Of a stretch of DNA of 64,000 nucleotides, positions 12,880-24,300 are shown one piece after another. The stretch comes from Drechslerella dactyloides (lineage: Eukaryota > Ascomycota > Orbiliomycetes > Orbiliales > Orbiliaceae). Under the pieces are notes generated by a model. That model searched no databases. It was not told the origin of the DNA and was given only the letters and a program-made list of their open reading frames with translations. The position numbers and the translations under genes were made by a program. Every line of letters starts with the position of its first letter. The stretch's first letter is position 1. The stretch lies in assembly GCA_020064725.1 (NCBI GenBank), contig JAGTWJ010000001.1, positions 5,952,001-6,016,000 on the forward strand. Direction: 5' to 3'.

Positions 12880-13010
12880 CTATGTCCCAATTTCAGAACC
12901 TGTTTGTCAAGTACCGGCCGGGGAAACCCAATATCGTGGCGGACGCTCTGTCTCGCCTACCTGCTATGGAAAAAAATCAGGACCAACCGACGATCAAGAT
13001 CGTAATCGTG
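12880..13010 (+). mobile_element. Ty3/Gypsy retrotransposon relic (end of RNase H)
   Basis: One frame reads FVKYRPGKPNIVADALSRL (within about 12888-12980), the highly conserved end of the RNase H domain of Ty3/Gypsy polyproteins (typically YRPGKxNxVADALSR). The frame closes soon after (13034), and no intact reverse transcriptase, integrase or LTR was found around it. A YWPAR string near 13360-13375 may be an integrase scrap, but this is too weak to call. Surrounding DNA (about 12.0-14.1 kb) is broken and low in recognisable coding content. Confidence 0.7.
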
Positions 13011-16000
13011 GTCCCGGCTTCACATGAATTATAGAGCAAAGTTTTGAGGTTCGGGACGAAGGCGAAGTTTCATCAAGGCTTATGCATGAATAAGTTGTCG
13101 AAGAAGTTGTCGAAGAAGATAATGTTCAAGCCGACCGCAGCGTTGCTTGCAGTGTCTGCTGACGAGGGCATGCCTTGCACGAGAAGATACTACAAATATA
13201 CCTCATGCTGGCTGCTAGCGACGCAACGATAAGGACGGGTGGGTGGCCGGCCATCCCCAACGCCAGGTCTGCTTCAGTGCTGGTTCCTTCTCTCGTCCTA
13301 AGCAAGCTCATATTGATATGTTTCAGGTCGTCCACGCTCACGAAAGCTGAGGGGAACTATTGGCCAGCCCGCGGATATGGAGTGCTCGTGATGACCTGCT
13401 CGGCGATAACCTTGACGACTTTGACAACGTCACCATAAATGCGTTCTCATGCATCTCTCCCTGTCGAAAAATTCATAAAAACATTCCAGTACGAAAGCTC
13501 CAACACTATATCGAAAAAGTCATCTCTAGACGACTATATATACCGACCAAATGTCTATCGAAAATGTAACCTAAAGAAACTCAAGACAGCAGAGTCGACC
13601 GCATGAGCTTACGTCAATCCGGATGGATGAGCCTTTTGCCACGATTTCGGAGGGGCGATATCGACACCATAGAGAGGAGGGTCATGGCTGGCTGGACTAG
13701 TCGAAACGTCACGATCATTAGCGAGCCGTATAGATCCACGAGACGGGACATGGCGCGGTAGTCGAAACAGCTAAGGATACAGCAGGTTCTGGAATAAGCT
13801 ACCGGTTCTACGGCTGTCCCATGGAGGATATGTGTAAGAATTGGTACAGCAAACGGATAACCGTCATGTAGCAGGTTACAAGCTGTGAATGCGACTTTTA
13901 AAGCTGAAAGAGATCAGGATCGTTGCGCTGAACCAGATGGTCGAAACAGTGTGGTACTTCTGGCCCAACTGCCCAGTCATCACCAATCTAAAAGGGTCCT
14001 ATCCGCTCAAATTTGGATTCTATCAGCGGCACTGGGTCCTCGAATGATGCGGTTTCGTGGCGCGTCCGGACCAGCGATGAGTCGATGAACTCAAGTCGGC
14101 ATCCTTACTTTGGCGTGCCCGGTATCCGTTCGTATGTGTGAGCTCGTGGGTCGCCTTCCCTACTATTCCGATGATTTTTGACATTACCGACGTAGAATTC
14201 TTCAGTCACGCTGCATTTATAGATAGCCATAAAACTTCACGGCCATGGCGGATGTGAATACAGGCCTTGATTGACGATATCATGATCCCTCGCAAGTGTC
14301 GAAGCCGACCCGTCGGAAAGCGAATTTCACGCGTCATGGGTGGGCCGTGTGAAACCCGGGCCGAAGGTTATCTTCACACCCTTTTTCTTGAAGGTTTACG
14401 GTAAGTACGATCGATCCTCAAAAAGGATATTTGCCTTATAAGCTTAATTGGACCTCGTATTTGACACGTGCATAGAGCTGGCGTAGTGTATTTGCGCTCA
14501 CTGGGTTTTGAGGAGTATGGCACTGGGGTTCCGTGCTGCTCCCTTTCTGGATATCTTGTGCGAATATTTCGAGCCCTTCGGTTCTACCATTCGCCAACAC
14601 GAGCTTACACCTCCTCAGCCATGGAGATTACAAAAAACGTTGACATCAAGGATGACGCCCAGTTTGTGGTCGTTCCAGATCTGCACAGGGGAAGAACTTG
14701 GACCGAATCATGATGGTGTGGAGTTGATGATTAGCTCGTTGCATCTGTCATGGCTCACCGATCATAATATATGGCATTCAAAACGGCGGCATTGCGTCCT
14801 ATGCTGGTTTGATATACGTAAACATACTGGCTCACAAGCTAGGTCGCTGCCCTTCTCTCATGCTGCGAATTCGATATTCGTGGATAGGCCTAGGACAACC
14901 ATAATGGATGGGTCGACTCGTCTCATCCTTCAAAGCGAACGATATATCCGCATACGTATATAGAAACCAAATCGCTATAAAGCAAATCCTCTCTACTGCC
15001 ATGTAATTAGCCAAGCCAGCCAGCCAGCTATCAAGATAAATTTAGGTCGTGATCATCAAATTTTATCTTAGCCTGGACTCGATCGAAGAGGAGGACCCAT
15101 TCTGCAACTTTGTTCTATTCTTACGTTACATATATATATCATGACAGGTTAGCTGGATTGCCGTTATATTAACGCTTCTTGTACAATCAATTGTAGAGCG
15201 TTCAAGATCGGGAAGTTTGAATATGCAACAGCACTATCGAATAGAGCATTGACTGTTGTCTATGGCTTTTGCAATATAATTCGCAACTATGTTACCAAAG
15301 ATTGCATTCACCCGTCTCTAGAGCTGGAGGTCAGCGGCTGAAATTGTCATAGTAGACTATAGAGTGTATCGCTTTATGGTGACTGTTTGCAACGGCTGCC
15401 GGCATCCTCAGGGCCCACAGCCTTGGCCGTAGAGTCCGTTGGGAAGTGCGGGTCCAAGGTAAATCCTACGAGGCGCGAAAGGACTCGAGTTCGGCGTGGG
15501 ATTTTATCTAACACGCGCCGGGCGATATCCTATCACAAAAAGTGATAGCGGTGCAGCGGCGGCGTAACGTGGGGTCTTGGCACGGTCACTGGAGATAAGA
15601 ATGCGAGATGACATTCGCATTCACGTTCGGCATTGTGGACGGGATGTGGGTATGACGTGGGACTCCGACATCTCTTGTTTGCTCGCGGATCGGTGAGTTT
15701 TTTTCAATATTGGAACGGGAAGCCGGGCGGCCGTTTAGTTCCCGCTCGACAGCTCGTATTCCGATAGCTTCGTATCTGAGCAGGGAGCTTGCAATCATCA
15801 TCCGAACGAAGGTCAACCCTGAGGCCGAGATCGAAGGCCACCCCACGTCGTCCTCGTGCGCCGATACCGTCTGCGTCCTAGCGCGGCGCTCGGTCCTGCA
15901 GCCCAGCTCTCACAGCAGCCACACCGTGGAACGAGTTCCGTCCAGACCCAACTCCGTCGTCCGCTGTTTTGATTTTGAAATCTCCAGATTCGACCGTGCA

Positions 16001-16852
16001 TGACGCCCGATGCCAGGTAGCTCTCCGTAGCATAGTATATCCACACGGTAGCTGGCAGCGCTGAGTGCATGCACTGTCACCGTACGTAAAAGGACGATAA
16101 GTCTCCGCACGGGACCAGCCCGACGTGAGAGCGCGCTAGGCCGCCGTCGGGTGGACCTGCCGTCTTGAGCTGCGACGGTACGCGAGGGCGAGCGGTGTCG
16201 ATGGAGTTGATAGGGCGGCGACAGGGTCCTGCCTGTTCGCGAATGCGCGGCTGCGGGCCAACGTGACTTGCCCTGCGATGCATGATGCAGTTTCGTGCGT
16301 CGGTGAGCTAGGAAAGAGATGGAGGAGGAGGAGGAGGAGATGCGAGGTGCATCGTATGCGCTCCGACGGAAGGCAGGAAGGAAGGAAGTTCGAGGGGCTA
16401 GCCGGGCGGGGGAGGTGGCCGGCCTGGCTGGGCGGACTGCAATGCGATGGACCGGATGGGGCCGTTCGATGGAGCATTGCTGCTTCCCGCTGGCTCCTCC
16501 GTCGGCCTCTTCCACCGCTTATATCTGCTCCACCGACATCGACATCGACAGTTGACACCATCACGACCTTTCAGCGTTCCAACCTTCAATACACCACCGC
16601 CGTCGACGAGCTGTAGCTTTCTCCAGGCCATCATCCTTGTCGGGACCTCAAACGCCAACACGACAACACGCCGTAGACACTGCAACTTGCAACTGCTGTT
16701 AGATCAGATCTACTACGCTGTACTCTACCATCAAGCAAATCATCATCTCGTAGCAAATCTACAACCTCAATCAAACAAAACCGAACCGTCCACCTGCCGT
16801 AGCTCTCGTGCTCGCACCGTGACCACCTCGTGAAGCCCATCTACCATCCACC
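13011..16852. other. Gene-poor stretch with decayed repeats, ending in the GNAT promoter
   Basis: No supported gene. The left part is probably further retroelement debris, by position only. A GGA/GAG microsatellite lies near 16319-16339. The last 300 bases before 16853 are rich in C/A and pyrimidine tracts, typical of a fungal 5' leader, and serve the acetyltransferase gene. Confidence 0.5.
16319..16339 (+). repeat. GGA trinucleotide microsatellite
   Basis: About seven GGA/GAG units in a row within the upstream region of the acetyltransferase gene. A simple repeat. Confidence 0.6.
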
Positions 16853-17661
16853 ATGGCGACAAAACCCGCGGTCGAAATCGCCCGCCTGTCGCCCAGCGAC
16901 GTTGACGCCGCCATCCTCGTCATCCAGCAAGCCTTCGCCGACGACCCGTTCGCCGACTGGATCTACGACCGCACGCAGTTCTCGCCCAAGCGCAACCACG
17001 CCTCCATGACCATCCGCATGGGCTGGGGAATGCGCAACGGCCACGTCTACGTAGCCCACACGCCGGAGCGCAAGGTCGCTGGCGTCGCGATGTGGGTTGC
17101 GCCCAAGCCGCTGGACGCGAAGCCGACGTGGGATGATTGGTGGCAGGACTGGATGCTGTGGTTCCGGCAGGTGGGCATGAATACGCGGTTCGGGCGCGGT
17201 GGCCTGAAAGTCAAGGTCGGTACCACCAACATCCAAACTCGTATCTTCTTCTTCTACTCTGTTATGCTAATATATGGTTTCGTGGGAAAAAGAGGTATTA
17301 TCTCTGGAAGGAGTGTCAGGCGCGCATGCACTCCCAAGTCCTAACGAACCCCGAAGGCTACTGGTTCTGCAACATCCTCGCCATCCACCCGTCCTGCCAA
17401 GGCCAGGGCATCGGCAAAGCGCTAATGCAGGCCGTCTTCTCCGACGCCGACGCAACAGGCCTCCCCTGCTACCTCGAGAGCTCGAAATTCGAGCCCAACG
17501 TGAAAATCTACGAACGCATGGGCTTCCGCTTCGTCAAGGAGATCAAGTGCGATGACGGCGAGGCTGCCTGCACGCTGTTCAGCATGATTCGCGACCCGCC
17601 GGCGAAGCAGGTCGACGACGACGAGAGCGAGGAGGATGGCAAGGTGGCGGATTCGGAGTAG
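16853..17661 (+). CDS. GNAT family N-acetyltransferase
   Basis: Two exons, 16853-17215 and 17293-17661, encode 243 aa. The 77-nt intron has a GTCGGT donor and a GCTAATA branch site, and is in phase 0. Joining gives GGLKVKRYYLWKECQ, as in fungal relatives. The acetyl-CoA-binding signature is at about 151-165 (AIHPSCQGQGIGKALMQ, with the Q-x-x-G-x-G/A pattern). It is followed by CYLESS and VKIYERMGFRFVKEI, the usual beta-5/alpha-4 of the fold. The N-terminal part (IQQAFADDPFADWIY) is also typical. The C-terminus is an acidic tail (DDDESEEDGK). The acceptor substrate cannot be told from sequence. The ATG used is the first in a good context (ACCATGGC). Confidence 0.92.
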
Positions 17662-18246
17662 ACCCCCCCCGCATCTCGGTGAATGAACAGTTGGCTGGCC
17701 TCGGTAGATGAGGTGGCGGTATGGTCGGTTTATCAGTGCCTTTGTTTTGCTTGTTTGAGGCTGTACAGTTGATTGCATGCATGCGCGGTTGATTACTTCT
17801 ATTGCATCAGCGGAGCAGAATATACATACATGCATGTGCATTTGGGGTCTGTCCGCATCTCAATTCCACTCCTTCGTATGAACACGAAGGGTTGGAGACG
17901 GGAACCAGGCAGACGACGATACCCATCTCGTTGCGTTACGGTTGGCTTTGTTTTTGCATATGGTATTAAATTGCTTGGAATCGCATTGGTTGAACTGGGA
18001 GGAACAAATTGGTATCGGTCCATCGTGAATCCATGGCCGACATCGCCTGGATTATACGGGGCAGTCTGGACGTCGATCGAGACATCACTTGTTTTATCAT
18101 CGGAGCATTTGCTGCTGTTGGACACCATTATTATCAGATTGGAATAATTTTTAGTATTAGTTGTATACATTTTATCCAAGATATCAGATCATATGCCGAG
18201 TATATTATATATCTCAATATATTTTTAGACGCCCAATTCTGACCGG
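17662..18246. other. Intergenic, between convergent genes
   Basis: Holds the 3' flanks of the acetyltransferase (+) and the rhamnose dehydrogenase (-). AT content rises towards 18.2 kb. No gene or repeat was recognised. Confidence 0.6.
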
Positions 18247-19193
18247 TCACTGGAAATTCACGAATGCGCCGCCGTCTAGATCAACGCACGTCAGCAGACT
18301 TCAATCGACTTATTAGTAAGAGATATACTCACCAACCAGCAGCTGGGCACCCGTCTATATCATAACATTAGCCAACACTCAAATACTCCACAAACAATTG
18401 TAAAGTTATGTGTATATCATACCACGTATCGGGCGAGGTCGCTGGCGAGGAAGACCACCGGCCCGGCAATGTCGCTCGGATCCCCCAGCCGCCCCAACGG
18501 TATCCGGCCCTCCATATAAGTCCTCTTCCCATCATCCTTGAGATCTTCCTCGTTCAGCGCCGTCCGTATCGTGCCCGGCAGAACCGCATTACACCGTATC
18601 CCGTGCTTTCCAAGCGCACACGCGGCACTCTGCATGAGACTTAGCACGCCGGCTTTCGTTGGCGTATAGTGCGTTTGTCCCGCCCCGCCAACGAGCGCGG
18701 AGATGGAGGAGACGGCGACGATGGAGCCGCCGGTTCCTTGGGCTGTCATTTGCGCGGCGGCAGCTTGCGTGGCGTAGTATGCGCCGTCGAGGTTTACCGC
18801 TCTTGTACGCTGGTATAGCTCCGGCGAAAGGGTGAGGAAGTCGGCGAACTGGCAGATGCCCGCGTTTGATATGAAGATGTCGAGGCGGCTGAATTTGGTG
18901 ACGGTGGCAGCGATGAAGGAGGTGGCGGTCTCCGGGAGGGATATATCGCCGGGGACGGAGAGCAGGATGTCGTCGATGAGGGTAGTGGAGGAGGAAGAGA
19001 GTTCGTCGCGGAGGGATGCAAAGGCGGCGTGGGAGGGGCTGTCGTCGAGGTGGTTGACGGCGACGGAGGCGCCTTGGGCTATGAGTTCCTTGACGATTGC
19101 CCGGCCGATGCCGGTGGTGCCGCCTGTGATGGCGGCGGTTTTGGCGGTGAGGAGGTTGGAGGCGGGGTACGGCGGCGGGGAGTACTGCGACAT
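18247..19193 (-). CDS. LRA1: L-rhamnose-1-dehydrogenase (short-chain dehydrogenase/reductase)
   Basis: Three exons on the minus strand, 19193-18423, 18354-18333 (22 nt) and 18275-18247, encode 273 aa. The two small exons are needed to complete the family's C-terminus, RYVTGAQLLVDGGAFVNFQ. The Rossmann motif TGGTTGIG is at about 23-30, NAG at 110-112, and the catalytic Ser/Tyr/Lys are SSISA (about 163), Y176 and K180 in YTPTK. The block LPGTIRTALNEEDLK then YMEGRIPLGRLGDP is very close to yeast and fungal L-rhamnose-1-dehydrogenases. These oxidise L-rhamnose to the lactone in the non-phosphorylated pathway. No other LRA gene is visible nearby, so the usual clustering with the dehydratase, aldolase and lactonase is absent here. 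Length matches the family. Confidence 0.88.
18333..18354 (-). other. 22-nt internal exon of the rhamnose dehydrogenase
   Basis: Bounded by a TAG acceptor (branch GGCTAATG) and a GTGAGT donor (branch TTACTAAT in the following intron). It encodes TGAQLLV plus the first base of the Asp codon. Without it the conserved VDGG C-terminal motif is lost. Confidence 0.85.
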
Positions 19194-19631
19194 CTCGACG
19201 GCAGGCTACCACTACGTTAACTTGGTATACCGGGTACCCAAAGGGATGGATTGAGGGAATTGATACCCAGCTGGCGCCCGGCACTCGTATTTGTACTCTG
19301 CGGAGTGGATGAGGATGAGGTTGAGGATGGGGGTGGTGAGAATGTCGTCTCGAAGGGCGAGCGGGTGAATTGGAGTGAATGCAACAGGCCGCCGCGTTGC
19401 CCCGCAGTGGAGGGAAAACACTCGTCTCGAGCTCGTCTCGACGGCCGCAGATGGCTAACTCGATTCATCTCGACAGGCATCTCATTTCAATTTATCCATC
19501 CATTCATTTTTATCTATCTGTTCTCGTCTACTCGGGTGGACTGGCCGTATTGCTAACGTAGCTGACTATCTTTGCTTCTAGTTACAGGTATCATCTCACT
19601 TCATCAATCCTCACTTGATTAATCCACCGCA
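19194..19631. other. Upstream region of the rhamnose dehydrogenase
   Basis: It lies between the start of the dehydrogenase (minus strand) and the 3' end of the acidic-protein gene. It should contain the dehydrogenase promoter. No coding sequence was recognised. Confidence 0.6.
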
Positions 19632-20231
19632 TCACATCATGTAATATCCATGGGAAATCCGCATTTTCAGCTTGACGTCCCCAGAGTCATCGCTGTCATC
19701 ACCCTCGATCAGCGCGACGCCGGAGTGCGTGGAGACCCATCGCCGGCGCAGATGGGACGGCACCTCGTCAAATTCCGTGAACAGCAGCTCTTCAACTTCC
19801 TCACTTGACGCACTGTCCTCGCCCGAGCCTGAACAGTGACACTCGCAGTCATAATCGTCTTCGTCCTTCTCGCACTTGCACTCGTCTTCATCCTCGCTCT
19901 CGTTCTCCTCGTTTTGATAGTTATTGTCAGCTGGACTCTTGACGGCGAACGACTGGTCACACCACTCCGTTGAGTTGTCGCGGCTGTCGTCCTCGGCATC
20001 GTACCCGAAGTCCTCGTAGTCTGCATTGTCAATTTCCGCATCCTCGGCGGGAAAAGCCATCGGATCGTGCGGTGCTTCGGAAACTAGTTGCTGACTGTCC
20101 CTGGGGAGTTCGGCAGGTGGGTAGGGATTCGTGAGCCGGCTGGCGATGTTGCCTCGGAGGGCGGTTGGAGCTGCAGCTGCGCTGAGCAGCATCTGCTGGG
20201 TTTGCTCGTGGTTGGGTACGTATGTGCTCAT
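19632..20231 (-). CDS. Acidic hypothetical protein with a Cys-rich segment
   Basis: A single-exon frame of 199 aa, from an ATG at 20231. I do not recognise the family. The N-terminal 50 residues are neutral (NIASRLTNPYPPAELP). The middle is strongly acidic (DADY/EDFGYDAEDD, ENESEDEDE). Within it a cysteine-bearing stretch, CKCEKDEDDYDCECHC, has six Cys and one His in 16 residues, which could bind metal. The C-terminus (VPSHLRRRWVSTHSGVALIEGDD) looks folded and is the part most likely to be conserved. No signal peptide or membrane segment is present. The frame is long and its composition is not random, so it is probably real. A dispersed repeat begins about 48 bp upstream of the start codon. 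Confidence 0.65.
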   Translation of the reverse strand: MSTYVPNHEQTQQMLLSAAAAPTALRGNIASRLTNPYPPAELPRDSQQLVSEAPHDPMAFPAEDAEIDNADYEDFGYDAEDDSRDNSTEWCDQSFAVKSPADNNYQNEENESEDEDECKCEKDEDDYDCECHCSGSGEDSASSEEVEELLFTEFDEVPSHLRRRWVSTHSGVALIEGDDSDDSGDVKLKMRISHGYYMM

Positions 20232-20278
20232 TTTGGGATGACTCGAGGGTGTATAGTGGGTTTGAGGTTTTGTGAAGC

Positions 20279-20957
20279 TATTCTATGAATATCTTGGGAT
20301 GCTAGGTTGTGAATGTCTACGGATCTGGTGCTACTATCGGGTAGGTATCTCGGATGGATGTTTGAGATGGGTAGATATTGGATATCGATGGGACGATATG
20401 CTTGCGATTATAATAGATGGACAAATGGTGACATACGTGCGTGTTTATTTGTCCCGAAACGAATACATCGACCTGAATTCCTGGTGGTGCTTCCTTGTGG
20501 GTGCGTCTCGCAGACCTGCGACAGATATATCTCGCATGTTGCCAAAGGCGCCAATTGACTAAGAAATGCCTATCCCAGCGGATGGACACCCGAGACTAAG
20601 ACGCACTCTATTAATTGTTGCTACCATATACGTGTAGCGGATTGTTCGATCCATGCACACTCAATGGATGTATGTGTAGAGTCATGCTGGTAACTATCGG
20701 GATGGTTGGCCGACCCAGACCTCATTAGGTATACATGGGTGTAGACCCGGTTGTATGCATAGCGTGGATTCTCATACGTGTATAGTATATTCGGGCTTCA
20801 TAGATTGTATATATGTGGGCTCCACTAAGATTCCCTAGCATCTGTGAAACCTCAAGCTTAAGATCAGTCTATCGATAAAATGCTAGATACTTAACTGCCT
20901 CACATATAAATATGTGTAAACATATTGGCTGTGATGCTCTTTCGAGTTTCAACCCAC
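20279..20957. repeat. Dispersed repeat, copy A
   Basis: This segment matches 34127-34805 along most of its length, in the same orientation. Examples are GATGGGTAGATATTGGATAT against GATGGGTAGGTATTGGATAT, a shared block around GAATACATCGAC...GGTGCTTCCT, and matching right ends (GTGATGCTCTTTCGAGTTTCAACC against GTGATGTTCTGTCGAGCTTCAACC shown here only in part). Many differences are transitions. It has no coding capacity and no clear terminal inverted repeats. The left end lies about 48 bp upstream of the acidic protein's start codon. No target-site duplication was found for this copy. Confidence 0.75.
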
Positions 20958-21322
20958 CCCAGGAGCAAGTCTGTAGTAGTAATGTAGTATCAGTTTGTTA
21001 GCTCCTATCTGTTCGAGTTGCTCAATGAAATATGCTGGTGTGAATCCGTATCCAAATCTATAGCTGGAGCGAACCTTCTTGTCTCGTCAACCAGAAGCTG
21101 GACCCGCGAGAATGCCTTCTCTTTCGATATAATATTCATCAATAAGATTAAAAAAAAACCCCCCTATATTCTACATCGCAGCCAAAGGAGGGCGTCTGGC
21201 TTGCGAGACAATTCTACTAGTATCGAAGTAATTCTTAGTTGAATCTTGATAAAGAGGACTTTCGATCTAGCACTAATTGGGATAGCCTCTACTCTCGGGG
21301 ACGCTGACCCTCTGATTGAGTT
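20958..21322. other. Intergenic with a short repeat
   Basis: AT-rich sequence at the 3' side of the S8 gene. It contains a 36-bp motif copy (21176-21211) also present at 55221-55256. No gene is visible. Confidence 0.6.
21176..21211 (+). repeat. Copy of a 36-bp dispersed motif
   Basis: Nearly identical (about three mismatches by eye) to 55221-55256. It includes GGCGTCTGGCTTGCGAGACA, the core that recurs in several AT-rich blocks of the window. Confidence 0.8.
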
Positions 21323-24300
21323 TTAAGCTGGTAACTGATAAGAGTCAAAATCCCCGGTTGGGGCGCGTTTACAGGCGGCATTGATGAAGCCGGACACGAT
21401 GTCCCTAAGGGCATCGGTCTTGGCCTCCTTGGTACCGACCGCCAGGGAACTTTGACCGAAGACGCTTCGCACCGGTAGCCACTTGTGACGAGTAACTTTG
21501 ATGCTGTTGAATGCCTTCTTCATGCCGTCGTGGCTCTTGAGCTTGGCATACTGCGGGCTCGCGGCGCTCTGGCCGGCAACCTGGGTGCAGTGCAGTATCA
21601 TGGCGGCGAGCCCGGAGGCCAGCGCACACGACAGCGAACTGCCGTTGTAGGTTTTCCAGATGCCCGGCGGCTCGTTCGGCTGGCGGGCGCTGGTCTCGGC
21701 CTGGAAGCCAAGCTCGACGCCTGGCAGAAAGTAGTCGCACGAGTTGTTCGTCGCGTCAATCTTCGCCCAAGGGGTGCCGTCCTGCGTGGCTGCGCCGATG
21801 CAGAAGACCCGTTCGGTGTCAAAATGTTTCGGGTACGACTCGGTCTCCGATCCGGCTCCCCTGTCCGGGTTGGCGCAGAAAAGCAGAATGTTGTTGTCGG
21901 CCGCCAGCGTGATGGCAGCGCGCAGTCTTTTGATCAATAGTCTTTTCTTGTCGTCTAAATTTTCGGTTATTGTCTTCTTGTCGATGGCCCAGCTCATCGA
22001 GATGATGTCAACTTTTTCTGCCACCGCCCACTCGATTGCCTGCACGCGATAGGCGTTAGCCTGCTCGGCCTGACATGAGTTAAGAGATAGTGGGGACATC
22101 AACTGAACGGGGCACACTCGCCTCTACTATCGACTCGATTGGAAACGAGAAGGGGCTATTCTTTGAAGAGTCTGTACGCAGCTCGGGATCGAGCTTTGCC
22201 ACGTAGAGCCTGACTTTGGGGCACACGCGGCAGATGAAGTAGGCCATGACTGTACCGTGGCCGCCCTGCGAGGTGTTATAGTTCTGCGAGTATCCTCGCA
22301 TCAACTTTCTCTGGCTCGGCTTTGGCGGCTGTGCCCAGTATTTGCCGCGCTCGATACAGTCGTCCAGTCCTGCATAGCTGGACTTGACGCCGTCGTCGAT
22401 CAAGGCCACCTTGACAGGGTCTGTGCCTCCCTACATGCATGGCTCTGTCAGCAAATAGTGTCGAGGAAGATCCCCGGAGAAGTCGTCAGCAGTCGGGAAC
22501 AAAAAGCTGACCTTGTCTAACAACTCGATGATGTCTGCAAATTGGTCCATGCATTTCAACCAGTCTTGCCTGTGTGAGTATTTCGTTAGTATATGGCGGC
22601 CCATCGTGCATCAGGTCATGTGGTTCCAGTGCTTACTCTTCAAATCCCTGCTCGTTCTCCTCCTTGAGTTTCGACGCCGCAGACGCGACCCCCGGCTGCT
22701 TCCTCGAGGCAGATTTGACGGGCTCAGAGCTGACCTTTAAGCGCTTTCCCTTGTTTACTTCTTCAAATGTCTTCTTGAGATCTGCTTTGAACTTTGCGAC
22801 ATATTCGTTCATGGTCTCAACTGACTCCAAGCCCTGCATGTTTGGAGATTAGCTAGGTGGCACTTTGATGTTGGCAAATCGTCTGGCGCGGCGGGGCAAA
22901 GAACAGCGCCGGGGGGATAACTACCTGATGGGGCTCGAGGTGAACTGTCTCTAACTTTTTCTCCTGGTCAGCAACTTTTCTACCCAAGAATCCTTTTATC
23001 AACGTAAACAGGCTTACATTCTTAAGTCTAGCTAGCCCGTTCGTGTCAGCCCAAGCTTCCAAAACTGCTTTCGTGCCACTACAGTAGAGGTATAGGGTCT
23101 TGACATGTTCCCCCGCCGATTCATAGATCACCTCCGTTGGGATGTCCATGCGGCGCCAATCCCAGGTCTCCACCTGAAGGCCCCGGAGGCACTCCAGGAT
23201 GGCCTTGTCACTGTGCGATTTCGTCTGCTCGTCTCCAAAGTCGTCGACCACGACCTCGAAAACCTTTTTAACCGGAAGAGAATCGCGGAATTTTAGCCAG
23301 TAAAAGATCATGTACAAGTGCGTGCTGCCAAAGCAGTTCCAAGACATGGCTTTTTGATGGGCGGTGCGACTCTCAACGCCCCAGTTGATCCTGACCTTGG
23401 GTATTTGCACCGTCCTGAGCGTCGTGTCCAGCTTGTAGTGCTGACTCTGCCTTTTCAACGACTCCCAAGATATCGAATCGTTTTCCTCGAAAGCGAGGTA
23501 GATCTCACGCACTGGTGGCTCACTATATCAGCATGACTTTTTTACAGAAAGAGTAATTCTAAAGGTATTGGTGAAATAGTTTCAAGCTCACCATTATTCC
23601 TATTGTACATGATACTCTTGCATGTGGCATTATCGAAATTCAAGAGGCATTGTTGCTTCATGAAATCTTCGAGGCTGTCGAGCTTGGAGTTGAGCATGTC
23701 TGCCTCCTTTAGCCTGTCGCGCATGCTCTTGCGTTCTTGCCTATCCTTGTTCCTCTGCTCGGTGAAGTGCTGAAGAGGCGTCGGCTTGGTCTCCTTGCTG
23801 CCTTCCCAGGCTTTGTATGTCGGGTTCAAAAGCTGGGGCTGCAGTCTGGCCAGGGTCTCGGCCCAAGAGATCTTGCCCAGGCTAAACGGCGACGTGAGCG
23901 CTATATGCAGACACGACCTGCCCTTGCCGTCCAACATCTCTAGGCACATATTGTCCTCCGTCTTTGCTCGCAGACTGCTCAACTGCGTGACTACTCTCTC
24001 CGGCAAGCTGATGTCGTTTTCGATGGCCAAGTGGACGGCCGTTCCCTCGCCGCCGCTGCTCGCCATCCCAAGCGACTCGATCGCGAACTGGGACGCCAGG
24101 CCGTCGGGATTATCTTTGCTCCTCTCGTAGCACAGATAGCGGACAATCCTTCTCTTGGTCTCCTTGTCCAGCACAAATTCCTGTTCATCGGTCTCCGTCT
24201 CGGCGCAGCTGAGGACTGCAAAAAGCGGAGGTCTCCCTTCACCGTCGATCACATTCGGCAACTCTGGGCACAGCAACAAGAGAAACCGGATCAGAGGCTT

